A DNA stretch of 64,000 nucleotides from positions 1 through 64,000 of the forward strand of contig JAAYAW010000063.1 of assembly GCA_012719135.1 (NCBI GenBank). The letters are read 5' to 3'. Shown here piece by piece: positions 16,897 through 24,767 of the stretch; within the stretch, counting starts at the first letter, position 1, and the number at the start of each line of letters is the position of its first letter. The stretch comes from Chloroflexota bacterium. Lineage in GTDB: Bacteria > Chloroflexota > Anaerolineae > UBA1429. Below the pieces are notes generated by a model, which was not told the origin of the DNA, ran no database searches, and worked only from the letters and a program-made list of their open reading frames with translations. The translations under genes and the position numbers were made by a program.

Positions 16897-18123
16897 CTAG
16901 ATCTTCCAGTGCTCGTTGATCGGTGCCTGGTAGGTATCGATCTTGCCGGAGAGAACGTCATCGACCTTGACAACCTGACCGCTTGTGGCGGATTCGTACA
17001 CGGCCTCGCACACAGCGAGAGATCTCATGCCATCCCAGGCGTCGACCTCTACGCGTTCCCTGTTGCCGCGCAGAACCTCCAGGAACTCCCAGATCTCGTA
17101 CCCAAAGCCGTTTTCGATGCCAGCGGGGAACAGGAACTCCCACTCCTGCTCGCTCAGGGCTTGTCTGTGGAGCACCTTGAGTTCATCGAAATCCAGCTGC
17201 TGCCCATCCAGGCGCATCATGGTCCCCGTCTCGATCCAGTCGCTGCCACGCCAGAACAGGTGGAAGATCGCGTGGCCTATATCCGTGCTGATCGATCCCT
17301 CAGAACCATAGAAGAGCACCTTCTGGAAGCTCTCCCCCGGCGCGTTAAAGCTCCACGACCAGGTGCCCGTGATCCCGTTCTTGAACGTAACCACGGCGAA
17401 CACCGTGTCCTCGCGCACGTCGGGCAGGCTTCGGATCTCGCCCTCGCCCTGCTCGATGGCGCGCGCGTAGATGGTATCCACTTCGCCCAACAGGAAGCGG
17501 ATGCCATCGCACCAGTGGAAGCCTCCGTCCATGGCGGGGCCACCGCCGGACATCAGCCTGTCGCGGCGCCACATGGAAGCATAGGGGATCGGGCCAGCGG
17601 GAGCGCGCCGTGGCCCGCCACGCGCCATGGTGTTAAAGAAAGAGAGCGGCTTGCCGATCAACCCGGAGTCGTTCAGTGCCCAGCGCACCAGTCGCATTCC
17701 AGGGAGCCGCCGGTATGGCACGGCGACCGAGAGCAGTCTGCCCGTGCGATCGGCGGCCTCAGCCATCATCCGGCTGGCCTTGATAGTGATGCCGAGCGGT
17801 TTCTCGCACAGCACATTGACGCCGGCTTCCATGCAGTCGATGGAGACAGAGTGGTGCAGGCCGTGCGGCAGGCACAGGTCTGCGCCATCCAGCTTTTCCT
17901 TCTCCAACATTTCGCGGTAGTCGTTGTAGATCGCCGGCCGGTATCCCAGCAACTCCTCGCACATGCCGGCAGCTTCAGCCGAGTTGTCCGCATTCATGTC
18001 GCATACGGCCGATAGCAGGAAGCCACCAAGGCCGTGCTGCTTGAGCTCGGCCATCGCCAGGATGTGTGTCTTGGCGATCCCACCGGTCCCCACCAATCCC
18101 AAACGGAGATCGTCCTGTGCCAT
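16897..18123 (-). CDS. Gfo/Idh/MocA family NAD(P)-dependent oxidoreductase
   Basis: 408 residues from the ATG at 18123, which has AAGGAGGG five bases upstream. N-terminal Rossmann fold: LRLGLVGTGGIAKTHI; then CEKPLGITIKASRMM with the catalytic Lys of the EKP motif (here CEKPL), and a C-terminal alpha/beta domain with GGPAMDGGFHWCDGIRFLLG, where Asp/His act on the substrate hydroxyl. Such enzymes oxidise inositols or sugars. No sugar transporter is adjacent; neighbours do not reveal the substrate. Confidence 0.92.
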   Translation of the reverse strand: MAQDDLRLGLVGTGGIAKTHILAMAELKQHGLGGFLLSAVCDMNADNSAEAAGMCEELLGYRPAIYNDYREMLEKEKLDGADLCLPHGLHHSVSIDCMEAGVNVLCEKPLGITIKASRMMAEAADRTGRLLSVAVPYRRLPGMRLVRWALNDSGLIGKPLSFFNTMARGGPRRAPAGPIPYASMWRRDRLMSGGGPAMDGGFHWCDGIRFLLGEVDTIYARAIEQGEGEIRSLPDVREDTVFAVVTFKNGITGTWSWSFNAPGESFQKVLFYGSEGSISTDIGHAIFHLFWRGSDWIETGTMMRLDGQQLDFDELKVLHRQALSEQEWEFLFPAGIENGFGYEIWEFLEVLRGNRERVEVDAWDGMRSLAVCEAVYESATSGQVVKVDDVLSGKIDTYQAPINEHWKI

Positions 18124-18289
18124 ATTCCCTCCTTGGTTGTGCACCTGCGCCGGCACGGCTACCTCGGGCTGGCTGCCGGCACTCCCACTCTCCCTTGAGC
18201 GCTTGACGGGCGCGAGTATAGCACCGGCATATGCGCTGTCAAGGGGTGCCGGCAGCGACCGGCTTGCTGTTTATCGCTCCCGGCGCTCC

Positions 18290-18318
18290 TTGACCGCAGG
18301 ATCATGTGGGCCTACGAT
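18290..18318 (+). promoter_or_regulatory. Promoter of the tautomerase gene
   Basis: TTGACC, 17-base spacer, TACGAT: a near-consensus promoter about 30 bases before the AGGAGG ribosome site. Confidence 0.6.
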
Positions 18319-18350
18319 GAGTGTCATTCTATCGTACAGTAGGAGGCCAT

Positions 18351-18899
18351 ATGCCCATCGTTCAGGTACAGGTGTGGCAGGGGTTCGGCGAAGATCGTGC
18401 CCGGCGACTGATCGGGGGCATCACGGCGAGCTTTGTGGCCGTCGGCGTACCGGCCGGTGCCGTTCAGGTTGTGATCCAGGAGATACCTCGCTCGCACTGG
18501 GGCGTCGCCGGACAGACCTCGCAGGATCGCTACCAATCAGCCGGGGAGCCCTATGAGCGTTCCGGTCGCCCAGGGGGATATCGCGGGGCGCGGGAGGACG
18601 ATGGCGAGGGCGCGGCCGATCGGCGAGAGCGTGGTGACCGCGGGCACGGCCGCGCCGACGCCTACCGCCCCGAGCGGGATTCCAGAGCCCCATACGGCGA
18701 GAGAAGCGGACGCGGCCCTGGCGACGCCGAGCGCCGGCCGATGCGCCATTCCCGCACAGAGCGTCCCGGCAACGCCCGCCCCACTCGGGCCGGGCAGCCG
18801 GATCGCCGCTCGCGATCGGACTCGCGCCCGGGCAACAAGCCACGGCGCGGCGCGAGCGGTGGGTCGAGCGGCGAAGGCTCTAGAGGGAGTGCTCGCTGA
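18351..18899 (+). CDS. 4-oxalocrotonate tautomerase-like protein with long Arg/Gly-rich tail
   Basis: 182 residues from the ATG at 18351 (AGGAGG seven bases upstream). Residues 1-60 are a 4-OT subunit: MPIVQVQVWQGF with the catalytic Pro exposed after Met removal, VGVPAGAVQVVIQEIP and HWGVAGQTS. Ordinary 4-OT proteins end here. This one continues about 120 residues of highly basic, Gly/Arg/Ser/Asp/Glu-rich sequence (RSGRPGGYRGAR, RSRSDSRPGNKPRRGASGG) without hydrophobic residues, so disordered and possibly nucleic-acid binding. The last 20 bases overlap the convergent hydrolase gene. The tail could be a readthrough of non-coding DNA after a lost stop; comparison is needed. Confidence 0.75.
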   Translation: MPIVQVQVWQGFGEDRARRLIGGITASFVAVGVPAGAVQVVIQEIPRSHWGVAGQTSQDRYQSAGEPYERSGRPGGYRGAREDDGEGAADRRERGDRGHGRADAYRPERDSRAPYGERSGRGPGDAERRPMRHSRTERPGNARPTRAGQPDRRSRSDSRPGNKPRRGASGGSSGEGSRGSAR

Positions 18900-19758
18900 G
18901 AAAGCGCTGGACGCGCCCGGCAAAGAGCTCGGGATAGAGCAAGTGCGTCCAGTGGCCCCCCGCATCAAAGGCGCTGGCCTCGAGCCGGGGATAGCGTTCA
19001 CGGTAGATGCTCAGGCTGTCACCTGCGAAGGGATCGTCTCGCGCTGTGACGTAAAGCACGCTGCCGCGCCAGCTATCCAGAGTCCCGGGATCGGGCCGGT
19101 AGAGGGTCCGCATGAGCTTTTCTGCTGCCAGGGTACGGCCGAGTTGGTCGCGGTCCACCGCCAGCAGGCACAATTCCAGGTATGCCTCAGCAAAGGCGCT
19201 CCATTCGCCCTCAGCTGGCAGTCGCGGGAAGAGTCCTCGGGCGGTGTGATGGTTCAGGGGCTGAGTGCGGAACAGGCGCAATGCCCGGTCGCGACCCGCA
19301 TAGGTCAGGGGGACCTCAGGGGCCAGTGCCGGGCTGTGGCAAAGCAGCAGGTGCTGGACGCGATGTGGCCAGCGCTGCAGGAGCAGCTGCGCGGGACTGC
19401 CCCCCGCGCTGTGTGCGATCACCGTCGCCGAGTAGGCCCCCTCGGCTTCCAGCATCTGGATCACGGATTCGCAGATGCGTAGTGGCTCGTAGATCGATTG
19501 GAGTGCGTATCCATCCGGGATCAGCAGCCGGTAGTGCCCTTCCAGCACCAGGGCCAGCGAAAGCCAGCTATCTGCCGGAAGCAGCGCATGGGGCAGCAGC
19601 ACGATAGTGCGTCGCCCGCCTCCCATGACGATGTAGCGCCAGGGGGTGCCGGCCAGGGTGCGCGGCGTATAGGTGTGATCGAGCCAGAAACGCTCCAGCA
19701 ACCCTCGTTGCTCCGCGGGTACGCTTTCAAACAGCTCATCATAAGTCGGCCGGGGCAT
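18880..19758 (-). CDS. Alpha/beta-fold hydrolase
   Basis: 292 residues. The nucleophile elbow is VIAHSAGGS (Ser117), where the first Gly of GxSxG is Ala; the oxyanion strand is IVLLPHALLPADSW, the acid probably lies in YVTARDDPFAGDS, and the His in AFDAGGHWTHLL. The family includes esterases, lipases and lactonases; no substrate hint. The gene is followed on the same strand by a methyltransferase gene running into it, 65 bases away, and its 3' end overlaps the tautomerase tail. Confidence 0.87.
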   Translation of the reverse strand: MPRPTYDELFESVPAEQRGLLERFWLDHTYTPRTLAGTPWRYIVMGGGRRTIVLLPHALLPADSWLSLALVLEGHYRLLIPDGYALQSIYEPLRICESVIQMLEAEGAYSATVIAHSAGGSPAQLLLQRWPHRVQHLLLCHSPALAPEVPLTYAGRDRALRLFRTQPLNHHTARGLFPRLPAEGEWSAFAEAYLELCLLAVDRDQLGRTLAAEKLMRTLYRPDPGTLDSWRGSVLYVTARDDPFAGDSLSIYRERYPRLEASAFDAGGHWTHLLYPELFAGRVQRFLSEHSL

Positions 19759-19823
19759 TGTGCTCCCCTATCTCCACACTGTGCGCGCCGCCCGTTACCG
19801 GGCGTTCGAATCGTGGCGAAGCG

Positions 19824-20675
19824 TTAGGCTGTGGAAGCGACAAGGGCGAACAGGCTTGGCTGTTCCGTCTCTGCGCTTCCGGTTAGGGATCCGTACCTTC
19901 TGGGCTCAGAAAAGCCCGCACTCTGCAGCATGGCGGCGTAGTCCTCTTTCGTGTAGGCCTGCATGCTGCTGGCGTAGCGCGTAACCTCGCCGTTGGCCGC
20001 ATCCACCACATAGTACCGCTCGATGGCCACGGCCGCCTCGGCATCCCAGTGATTCTCTGTGAGCAAGAGATACGGGCCCTCAGAGAAGAGGCCTGATGGC
20101 GATGAGTGCCATGCCGCCGGCGCCTCCCCGACCTGGCGCACCAGCTCGAACGTGTGCGGTTCGAGCAGCAACTGGCCGCCCGGGCGAAGCAGCCGCCGCG
20201 CCGAAGCCAGGATTTGCTCCGCATCCTCTCTCCGGAAGACGTTGAACTCGCCATAGACGAGCATCACGAGGTCCACGGGCTCCAGAGGTAGATTGGCCAG
20301 ATTTCGTATGTCCGCCTCGTGGTAGGTACAACGGAGCCCTTCCGCTGCCGCACGTTCGCGGGCATAGGCGATCGAGGCCGGACCAAAGTCCACGCCGGTA
20401 CAACGGTGTCCCTTGAGGGCGAGGCGCTGCACATACAGGCCTGGCCCGCATCCCAGGTCGAGCACATCGGAGGTTCGCCCGCCCAGCACCGATCGGTGGA
20501 TCCAATCGACGTGCGCGTCGATGATTTGGGGGCGCCGGCTGGCGGCATCGTGCTCCTGAGCGAGATGCTCCCGAAGCATGCGCTGGCTAAAGCCCGGTTC
20601 GTTCCACGGGATCTTGTCCCCTTCCTCCCACGGGCGCGGCGTTGGTCTGCGGTGGACAACGTCGATGAGTCTCAT
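19824..20675 (-). CDS. Class I SAM-dependent methyltransferase
   Basis: 283 residues starting at MRLIDVVHRR (20675; GGAGGTGC seven bases upstream). SAM-binding motif I is VLDLGCGPGLYVQRLA and motif II/acidic loop is CTGVDFGPASIAYA, then LVMLVYGEFNVF and LLRPGGQLLLEPHTFE. The acceptor is unknown. It starts 62 bases after the end of the broken NUDIX gene on the same strand. Confidence 0.88.
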   Translation of the reverse strand: MRLIDVVHRRPTPRPWEEGDKIPWNEPGFSQRMLREHLAQEHDAASRRPQIIDAHVDWIHRSVLGGRTSDVLDLGCGPGLYVQRLALKGHRCTGVDFGPASIAYARERAAAEGLRCTYHEADIRNLANLPLEPVDLVMLVYGEFNVFRREDAEQILASARRLLRPGGQLLLEPHTFELVRQVGEAPAAWHSSPSGLFSEGPYLLLTENHWDAEAAVAIERYYVVDAANGEVTRYASSMQAYTKEDYAAMLQSAGFSEPRRYGSLTGSAETEQPSLFALVASTA

Positions 20676-20737
20676 TCCTGCACCTCCATGGCAGCGGGCG
20701 CAACGCTCGGCTATCATACCCACAGAGCCGGCGTTCC

Positions 20738-21232
20738 TCAACCAGCAGACCGCGGTTCCTGTGGGCGGCCGCTCTCCTGCGCGCCCATCTCCGCCAGCAG
20801 ATCCCCCATGGTCGGAGCCAGCGGCGGCACGGCCGCCAGCGGAGCCCAGTAATGCTCAAGGGCGATCGGCGCCGTGCTGCCGTCCGATGGCGTTCACTCC
20901 CAGGCGACCCAGCTCTGCGGCGTCCCCTGCTCGCAGATCAGGTGGCAATAGTGCCGCTCGATGATGCGAGTGGGAACCGGCGCATCAAAGGCGTAGCGCC
21001 GCGAGCCGAGATACGCCGCAATCTTGAGGCGCTCCAGGCCGGTCTCTTCGCCCGCCTCGCGCAGGGCGCGGGCAGCGGGCTGCTCCAACGGCTCCAGCGT
21101 CCCACCAGGGACCTATATCCCGGCCTCCGGTGACTCCACATTTCTGAACACCATCAGGTGGATGCCGCGCGAGGCACAGGCCAGCACCTTCCGGATGGGC
21201 AGTCTCGTCGCGTTCGGCCTATCTGCCGACAT
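20738..21232 (-). pseudogene. NUDIX hydrolase gene with two in-frame stops
   Basis: A single minus-strand frame of 165 codons encodes a NUDIX protein: start MSADRPNATRLPIRKVLACA (ribosome site GAGGG), then VPGGTLEP and the Nudix box RALREAGEETGLE, and a C-terminal part IALEHYWAPLAAVPPLAP. The frame is broken by TAG at 21115-21113 (between GI and VPGG, probably a former CAG Gln) and TGA at 20896-20894 (between WVAWE and TPSDGS). No frameshift is seen. Two stops in one conserved frame point to decay, unless both are sequence errors. Confidence 0.75.
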
Positions 21233-21234
21233 CG

Positions 21235-21263
21235 TTTGATCCCTCGCCTGTGCAAGCTACAAT
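21235..21263 (+). promoter_or_regulatory. Promoter very close to the sortase-like gene start
   Basis: TTTGAT, 17-base spacer, TACAAT (21258-21263). The ATG is at 21270, so transcription would begin at or next to the start codon: a leaderless message. No ribosome site precedes this ATG, in agreement. Confidence 0.5.
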
Positions 21264-21269
21264 CACCGC

Positions 21270-22334
21270 ATGAAGCTTATGATACCCGGATCCGATCCTC
21301 CTCGCATCCCGCAGTATGTGCCGTCCGTGCTGCTTGCCGTGCTGGCTCTACTGGTGATGGCCAGCCGGAGCAACCCCAGCCTGCCGTGCGCTGGCGCGCG
21401 CACCGCGGGAGAGGTGCAGGTGCGTGGGACGAGCCCTTGGGCGGTGGGCGTAGCGCAAGAGGTGGCCCGGCCGGCCGGCCGCACGGCCGTGCCCGGCGGG
21501 CAGCCCACGCCGACCGGATCGCCGGAGCGGTCCGCTCCGGCGCCCGCCCGCCCAACCTTCAGGCCGACGGCTATCCCTCTGCCGACGCCCGGACCGACCC
21601 GGACGCCCAGGCCCAGTCCGGAGCCCACGCCGCTACCGACTGCGTTGCCTCAAGGGGCGGCAGCCCCTCAGAACGCCGTCGCTAGCGACCCGCGGGCTGG
21701 CCTGCCGCCCTATGTGATGGGCCCGACCGTCGAGCCTCAGGCGCGTTACCTTGTGGGAGGGCTCAACTTGGGAGATGCGTCCGCTTCCATCAGCATCGCC
21801 TATCCGGCGGCCTTGGAAGGACCCGAGATGGCGCGCTTTGATGACTTGGCCATCCTGCCCGTGGACATGGACGGCACCAACTATGCGCGGTTCGTCAGCG
21901 AGTACGGCGGCAAAGTGTTTGTGTACCCCGACGGCTTGAGTGGCAGTGTTGTGCTGAACGTGCATGACGGAACACTCCGTGGCTCCGGACGGATCCTCGA
22001 GGCGGAGCCTCTGCGACGCCTGATCGAAGGCGACCTGTACGCTCCCTACTCGCTGGATGTGATCGAGGCGAATCTGCAGCGGCTGCTGGGACGGGAGTGG
22101 CTGGTGGAGCAGAACGGCGTGCAGGGCCGCTTTCGTCTCGTGCGGGCCAGCCGCATGAACGCGCAGGAGGTCGCCTTTTTCCGCGAGAGGGCCGCGCTGA
22201 TCAGTGCCTTTGTCGGTGGCATCCCAGATCCCACGCGGTCGATCATCTGGCTCATGTGCAGCGGGCGGCAGCCGGGCGAACCGTCAGGTGCCTTTGTTGG
22301 GCGCTATGTTCTGCTCCTCGAACTGGCCGAATGA
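21270..22334 (+). CDS. Exported sortase-like protein with Pro/Thr-rich stalk
   Basis: 354 residues. An N-terminal hydrophobic segment (YVPSVLLAVLALLVMA) acts as signal anchor; residues 70-135 are Pro/Thr-rich (RPTAIPLPTPGPTRTPRP). The C-terminal domain resembles class E/F sortases: SVVLNVHDGT (His232), LRRLIEGD, IIWLMCSGR (Cys329) and GRYVLLLEL (Arg345) give the His-Cys-Arg order. Between His and Cys there is about 95 residues, more than the usual 60-70. A sortase would join or anchor surface proteins; no LPxTG substrate is evident here. The match is by motif order only. Its end overlaps the EamA gene by 51 bases. Confidence 0.6.
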   Translation: MKLMIPGSDPPRIPQYVPSVLLAVLALLVMASRSNPSLPCAGARTAGEVQVRGTSPWAVGVAQEVARPAGRTAVPGGQPTPTGSPERSAPAPARPTFRPTAIPLPTPGPTRTPRPSPEPTPLPTALPQGAAAPQNAVASDPRAGLPPYVMGPTVEPQARYLVGGLNLGDASASISIAYPAALEGPEMARFDDLAILPVDMDGTNYARFVSEYGGKVFVYPDGLSGSVVLNVHDGTLRGSGRILEAEPLRRLIEGDLYAPYSLDVIEANLQRLLGREWLVEQNGVQGRFRLVRASRMNAQEVAFFRERAALISAFVGGIPDPTRSIIWLMCSGRQPGEPSGAFVGRYVLLLELAE

Positions 22335-23279
22335 GCGGCTGGTCCGCCTGCGGGAGCGGATTTGCAGCACGGAGACGGCAGCCAGGATACAGAGCGCGCC
22401 GATCACCTGAAGAAACTCCAATCGCTCGTTGAGCACCGACCTGCCCAACAGCATGGCCGTTAGGGGTTCGATCGTGGCCACGATGCTGGCGTTGCTGGCG
22501 GGCACGTGCTTCAACCCCGCGTTGAACGACAGGCCAGCGGCGAGGGTGACTACCCCAAGCGCGATCAGCCACGGAATCACGCCAGGCTGCCCAAAGACGA
22601 CGTTCAGGCTCTGCCGCGTCTGGAGAGGTGCGAGGCATAGCGTTCCGATACAGAGCCCGTAGAGCAGAATGGTGCCCGAGCCATAACCGCGGCCGCTGGC
22701 CATCTTGATCAACAACACGTACGCGGCATAGGTCAGGCTGGTGGCCAGGGCGGCGGCAATGCCCAGCAAGCTCAGATGTGTGCCCTGCAGGTCCCAGATG
22801 CGGCCCACCAGCGCCACGCCGGCAACCGCCAGCACCAGCGCCGCCATCCGCGTGGCCGCGATTCTCTCCCCCCAGAAGCAGACGCTGAACAGTGTAACCC
22901 ACACCGGCGCCACATACTGCAGCACGGCGGCCACGCCCATGCCGACGGCACGGATGGCATAGGCATAGATCCAGAATGTCGCTGCCACGCCCACGGCACC
23001 CAGCAGCGCCATGAGCCCAAGATCACGGCGAGCTACCCGGAGCGCCCCGGGATCTCGGCGCGCCAGGAGGAGGGCGAGGACGCCGGAGGCGATCAACGCG
23101 CGCCAGAACACCGTCTCCAGAGACGTCAGCCCGTACCGGCCGATCACCACCTGATAGAACAGCCCGAGCGAGCCCCACAGGGCGGCGCCCAGGGCGACTA
23201 GGCCGTAGCCTTGCAGGCGTGAGGCGATCGGATGCGAACGGCCCACTGTGGATCGCATTGGCGACAGACGTTCACCCAA
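22284..23279 (-). CDS. EamA (DMT) family transporter
   Basis: 331 residues with ten helices in two EamA repeats (GYGLVALGAALWGSLGLFYQ and LLGIAAALATSLTYAAYVLL starts). Second repeat ends with ATIEPLTAMLLGRSVLNERL, the conserved EP-helix. Such proteins export or import amino acids or other metabolites. The likely start is TTG at 23279 with AAGGAG five bases upstream; an ATG seven codons on (23258) lacks a site. The C-terminal tail is Arg/Ser-rich and its coding end overlaps the convergent sortase-like gene. Confidence 0.88.
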   Translation of the reverse strand: MGERLSPMRSTVGRSHPIASRLQGYGLVALGAALWGSLGLFYQVVIGRYGLTSLETVFWRALIASGVLALLLARRDPGALRVARRDLGLMALLGAVGVAATFWIYAYAIRAVGMGVAAVLQYVAPVWVTLFSVCFWGERIAATRMAALVLAVAGVALVGRIWDLQGTHLSLLGIAAALATSLTYAAYVLLIKMASGRGYGSGTILLYGLCIGTLCLAPLQTRQSLNVVFGQPGVIPWLIALGVVTLAAGLSFNAGLKHVPASNASIVATIEPLTAMLLGRSVLNERLEFLQVIGALCILAAVSVLQIRSRRRTSRSFGQFEEQNIAPNKGT

Positions 23280-23389
23280 GACGGCTCCTTGAGGCACCTG
23301 CGAATGGCCGCGAGTATAGCACTGGTGATCCGCGCCACCAACGGGCGGCTGGAGCCGTAATCCGCGTTGGCCATCGCAACTAGCCGGTG

Positions 23390-24580
23390 CTACCGGATCG
23401 CGTGCGCCTCCAGCCACGCGATGTCCACATCGATACCAAAGCCAGGAGCATCGCTGGGGATCAGGTAGCCGTCCTTGATGACGGCCGTTCCCGGGAGGAA
23501 GGTCATCTCCTCGAGGGGGACTCCCGGAGCGGCTACGCCTTCCGATCGCTCGCCCCAGGGAATCGACGGCGTCGCATAGGCCAGGTGCTGCCCGTAGGGA
23601 AAGTTCATGCCGCCATGGGTGATAACCGAGAGGCCAAAGGCCTCGGCGACATGGCAGATACGCAGCGCCCCGGTGAGGCCTCCTACCCAGAGTACATCTG
23701 GCTGGAAGATGTCCACCGTGCCCTGGGCCGCGGCCTTGGCAAAGGGGTACGCTGTGTACCAGTGCTCTCCGGTGGCGATGCTCTGCGTGCTGTTGCGCTG
23801 CCGCAGGCGCACGTAACCTTCCTGGTCCTCGGGCAACAGGAGGTCCTCGACCCACCGGAGACGGTAGGGTTCCAGACGCTCGAGCAGACGCGCCGCATAG
23901 TCCACATCCAGAGACATCCAGCAGTCGAGCATCAGTTCGACGTCATCACCGACGATCTCTCTGGCGCGAGCCACGCGCTCTTCGGTTCGATTCAGGCCCG
24001 GAAGCCCATCTTCGGGGCCTGCGTCCATGAATATCTTGACGGCGCGAAAGCCAAGCTCGAGGAACCACTCCAGGCTCGCTTCCAGGCCGTAGGAGAGGAT
24101 TGTGTTGCTGCCGTAACAAAAGATCCTGTCCTTCTGAGGGCCGCCGAGCAACTCGTAGACCGGGCGCTCCAACAGCCGCCCCTTGAGATCCCATAAGGCC
24201 GTGTCGATCGCGCTGATGGCATAGCTGGCCAGCCCACCGGTCCCGTACGCGGCAGTCATGCGGTTCATGGCGTCCCAGACGCGCTCAATCGCCATGCAAT
24301 CCATGCCCAAGAGGGCGGGGGCAATCGAATCCTCGATGATGCGCTGCACCGGGCCGCTGTGAATACTGAGGCCAAGGCCCCAGGTGCCATCCTCCGCGGT
24401 GACCAGGCAGGCGAGTCGTTGCCACACGCTATGCGCAGCGGGGCGGCCTCCACGCCGGAACTCTGCATAGCGCCAGGTGGGCGAGGCAAAGGCGCCGCTC
24501 GCCAACGGCTCCGACCGCGGGCGGGTAACCGGATGGGGTGTGATGTCGATGGGAAACACGCGGATCGAACGGATCTTCAT
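23390..24580 (-). CDS. Mandelate racemase/enolase superfamily sugar-acid dehydratase
   Basis: 396 residues. Metal ligands of the enolase barrel are in LMLDCWMSLD (Asp), WVEDLLLPED (Glu) and ATGEHWYTAY (Glu); the catalytic base His is in ITHGGMNFPYG. The GEH/HGG pattern is nearest to L-rhamnonate dehydratase-like members. The enzyme would remove water from a sugar acid to give a 2-keto-3-deoxy acid. Its promoter region is shared with the divergent hcp gene. A second, distinct member of the superfamily is at 55827. Confidence 0.85.
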   Translation of the reverse strand: MKIRSIRVFPIDITPHPVTRPRSEPLASGAFASPTWRYAEFRRGGRPAAHSVWQRLACLVTAEDGTWGLGLSIHSGPVQRIIEDSIAPALLGMDCMAIERVWDAMNRMTAAYGTGGLASYAISAIDTALWDLKGRLLERPVYELLGGPQKDRIFCYGSNTILSYGLEASLEWFLELGFRAVKIFMDAGPEDGLPGLNRTEERVARAREIVGDDVELMLDCWMSLDVDYAARLLERLEPYRLRWVEDLLLPEDQEGYVRLRQRNSTQSIATGEHWYTAYPFAKAAAQGTVDIFQPDVLWVGGLTGALRICHVAEAFGLSVITHGGMNFPYGQHLAYATPSIPWGERSEGVAAPGVPLEEMTFLPGTAVIKDGYLIPSDAPGFGIDVDIAWLEAHAIR

Positions 24581-24684
24581 CGATCTCCTTTCCCGCGCAG
24601 GGCTATTGTGGCGCCATTATAGCTGCCTGACGCGTGCTGGGCTACGTTGGCCGCCGAAAGCTGCACGAGTGGTAACTCAGGTCA

Positions 24685-24713
24685 CTGACAGGTGGCCGGC
24701 GATGGGTTATACT
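24685..24713 (+). promoter_or_regulatory. Promoter of the hybrid cluster protein gene
   Basis: CTGACA, exactly 17 bases, TATACT: near-consensus -35 and -10. No clear FNR or NorR-type inverted repeat is recognisable next to it. Confidence 0.6.
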
Positions 24714-24767
24714 CCCGGCTGTTAACGATATCCTCGAGATAGCTAGATGACGCCAGGAGGTGGTCTG

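Noticed and set aside
18553-19482. A plus-strand frame overlapping the tautomerase tail and the hydrolase
   Set aside because: It is Ala/Thr/Pro-rich without a ribosome site and runs antisense to the hydrolase.
20894-20896. TGA in the NUDIX gene read as selenocysteine
   Set aside because: The site lies outside any catalytic position and no SECIS-like hairpin follows it; a second stop (TAG) lies upstream.
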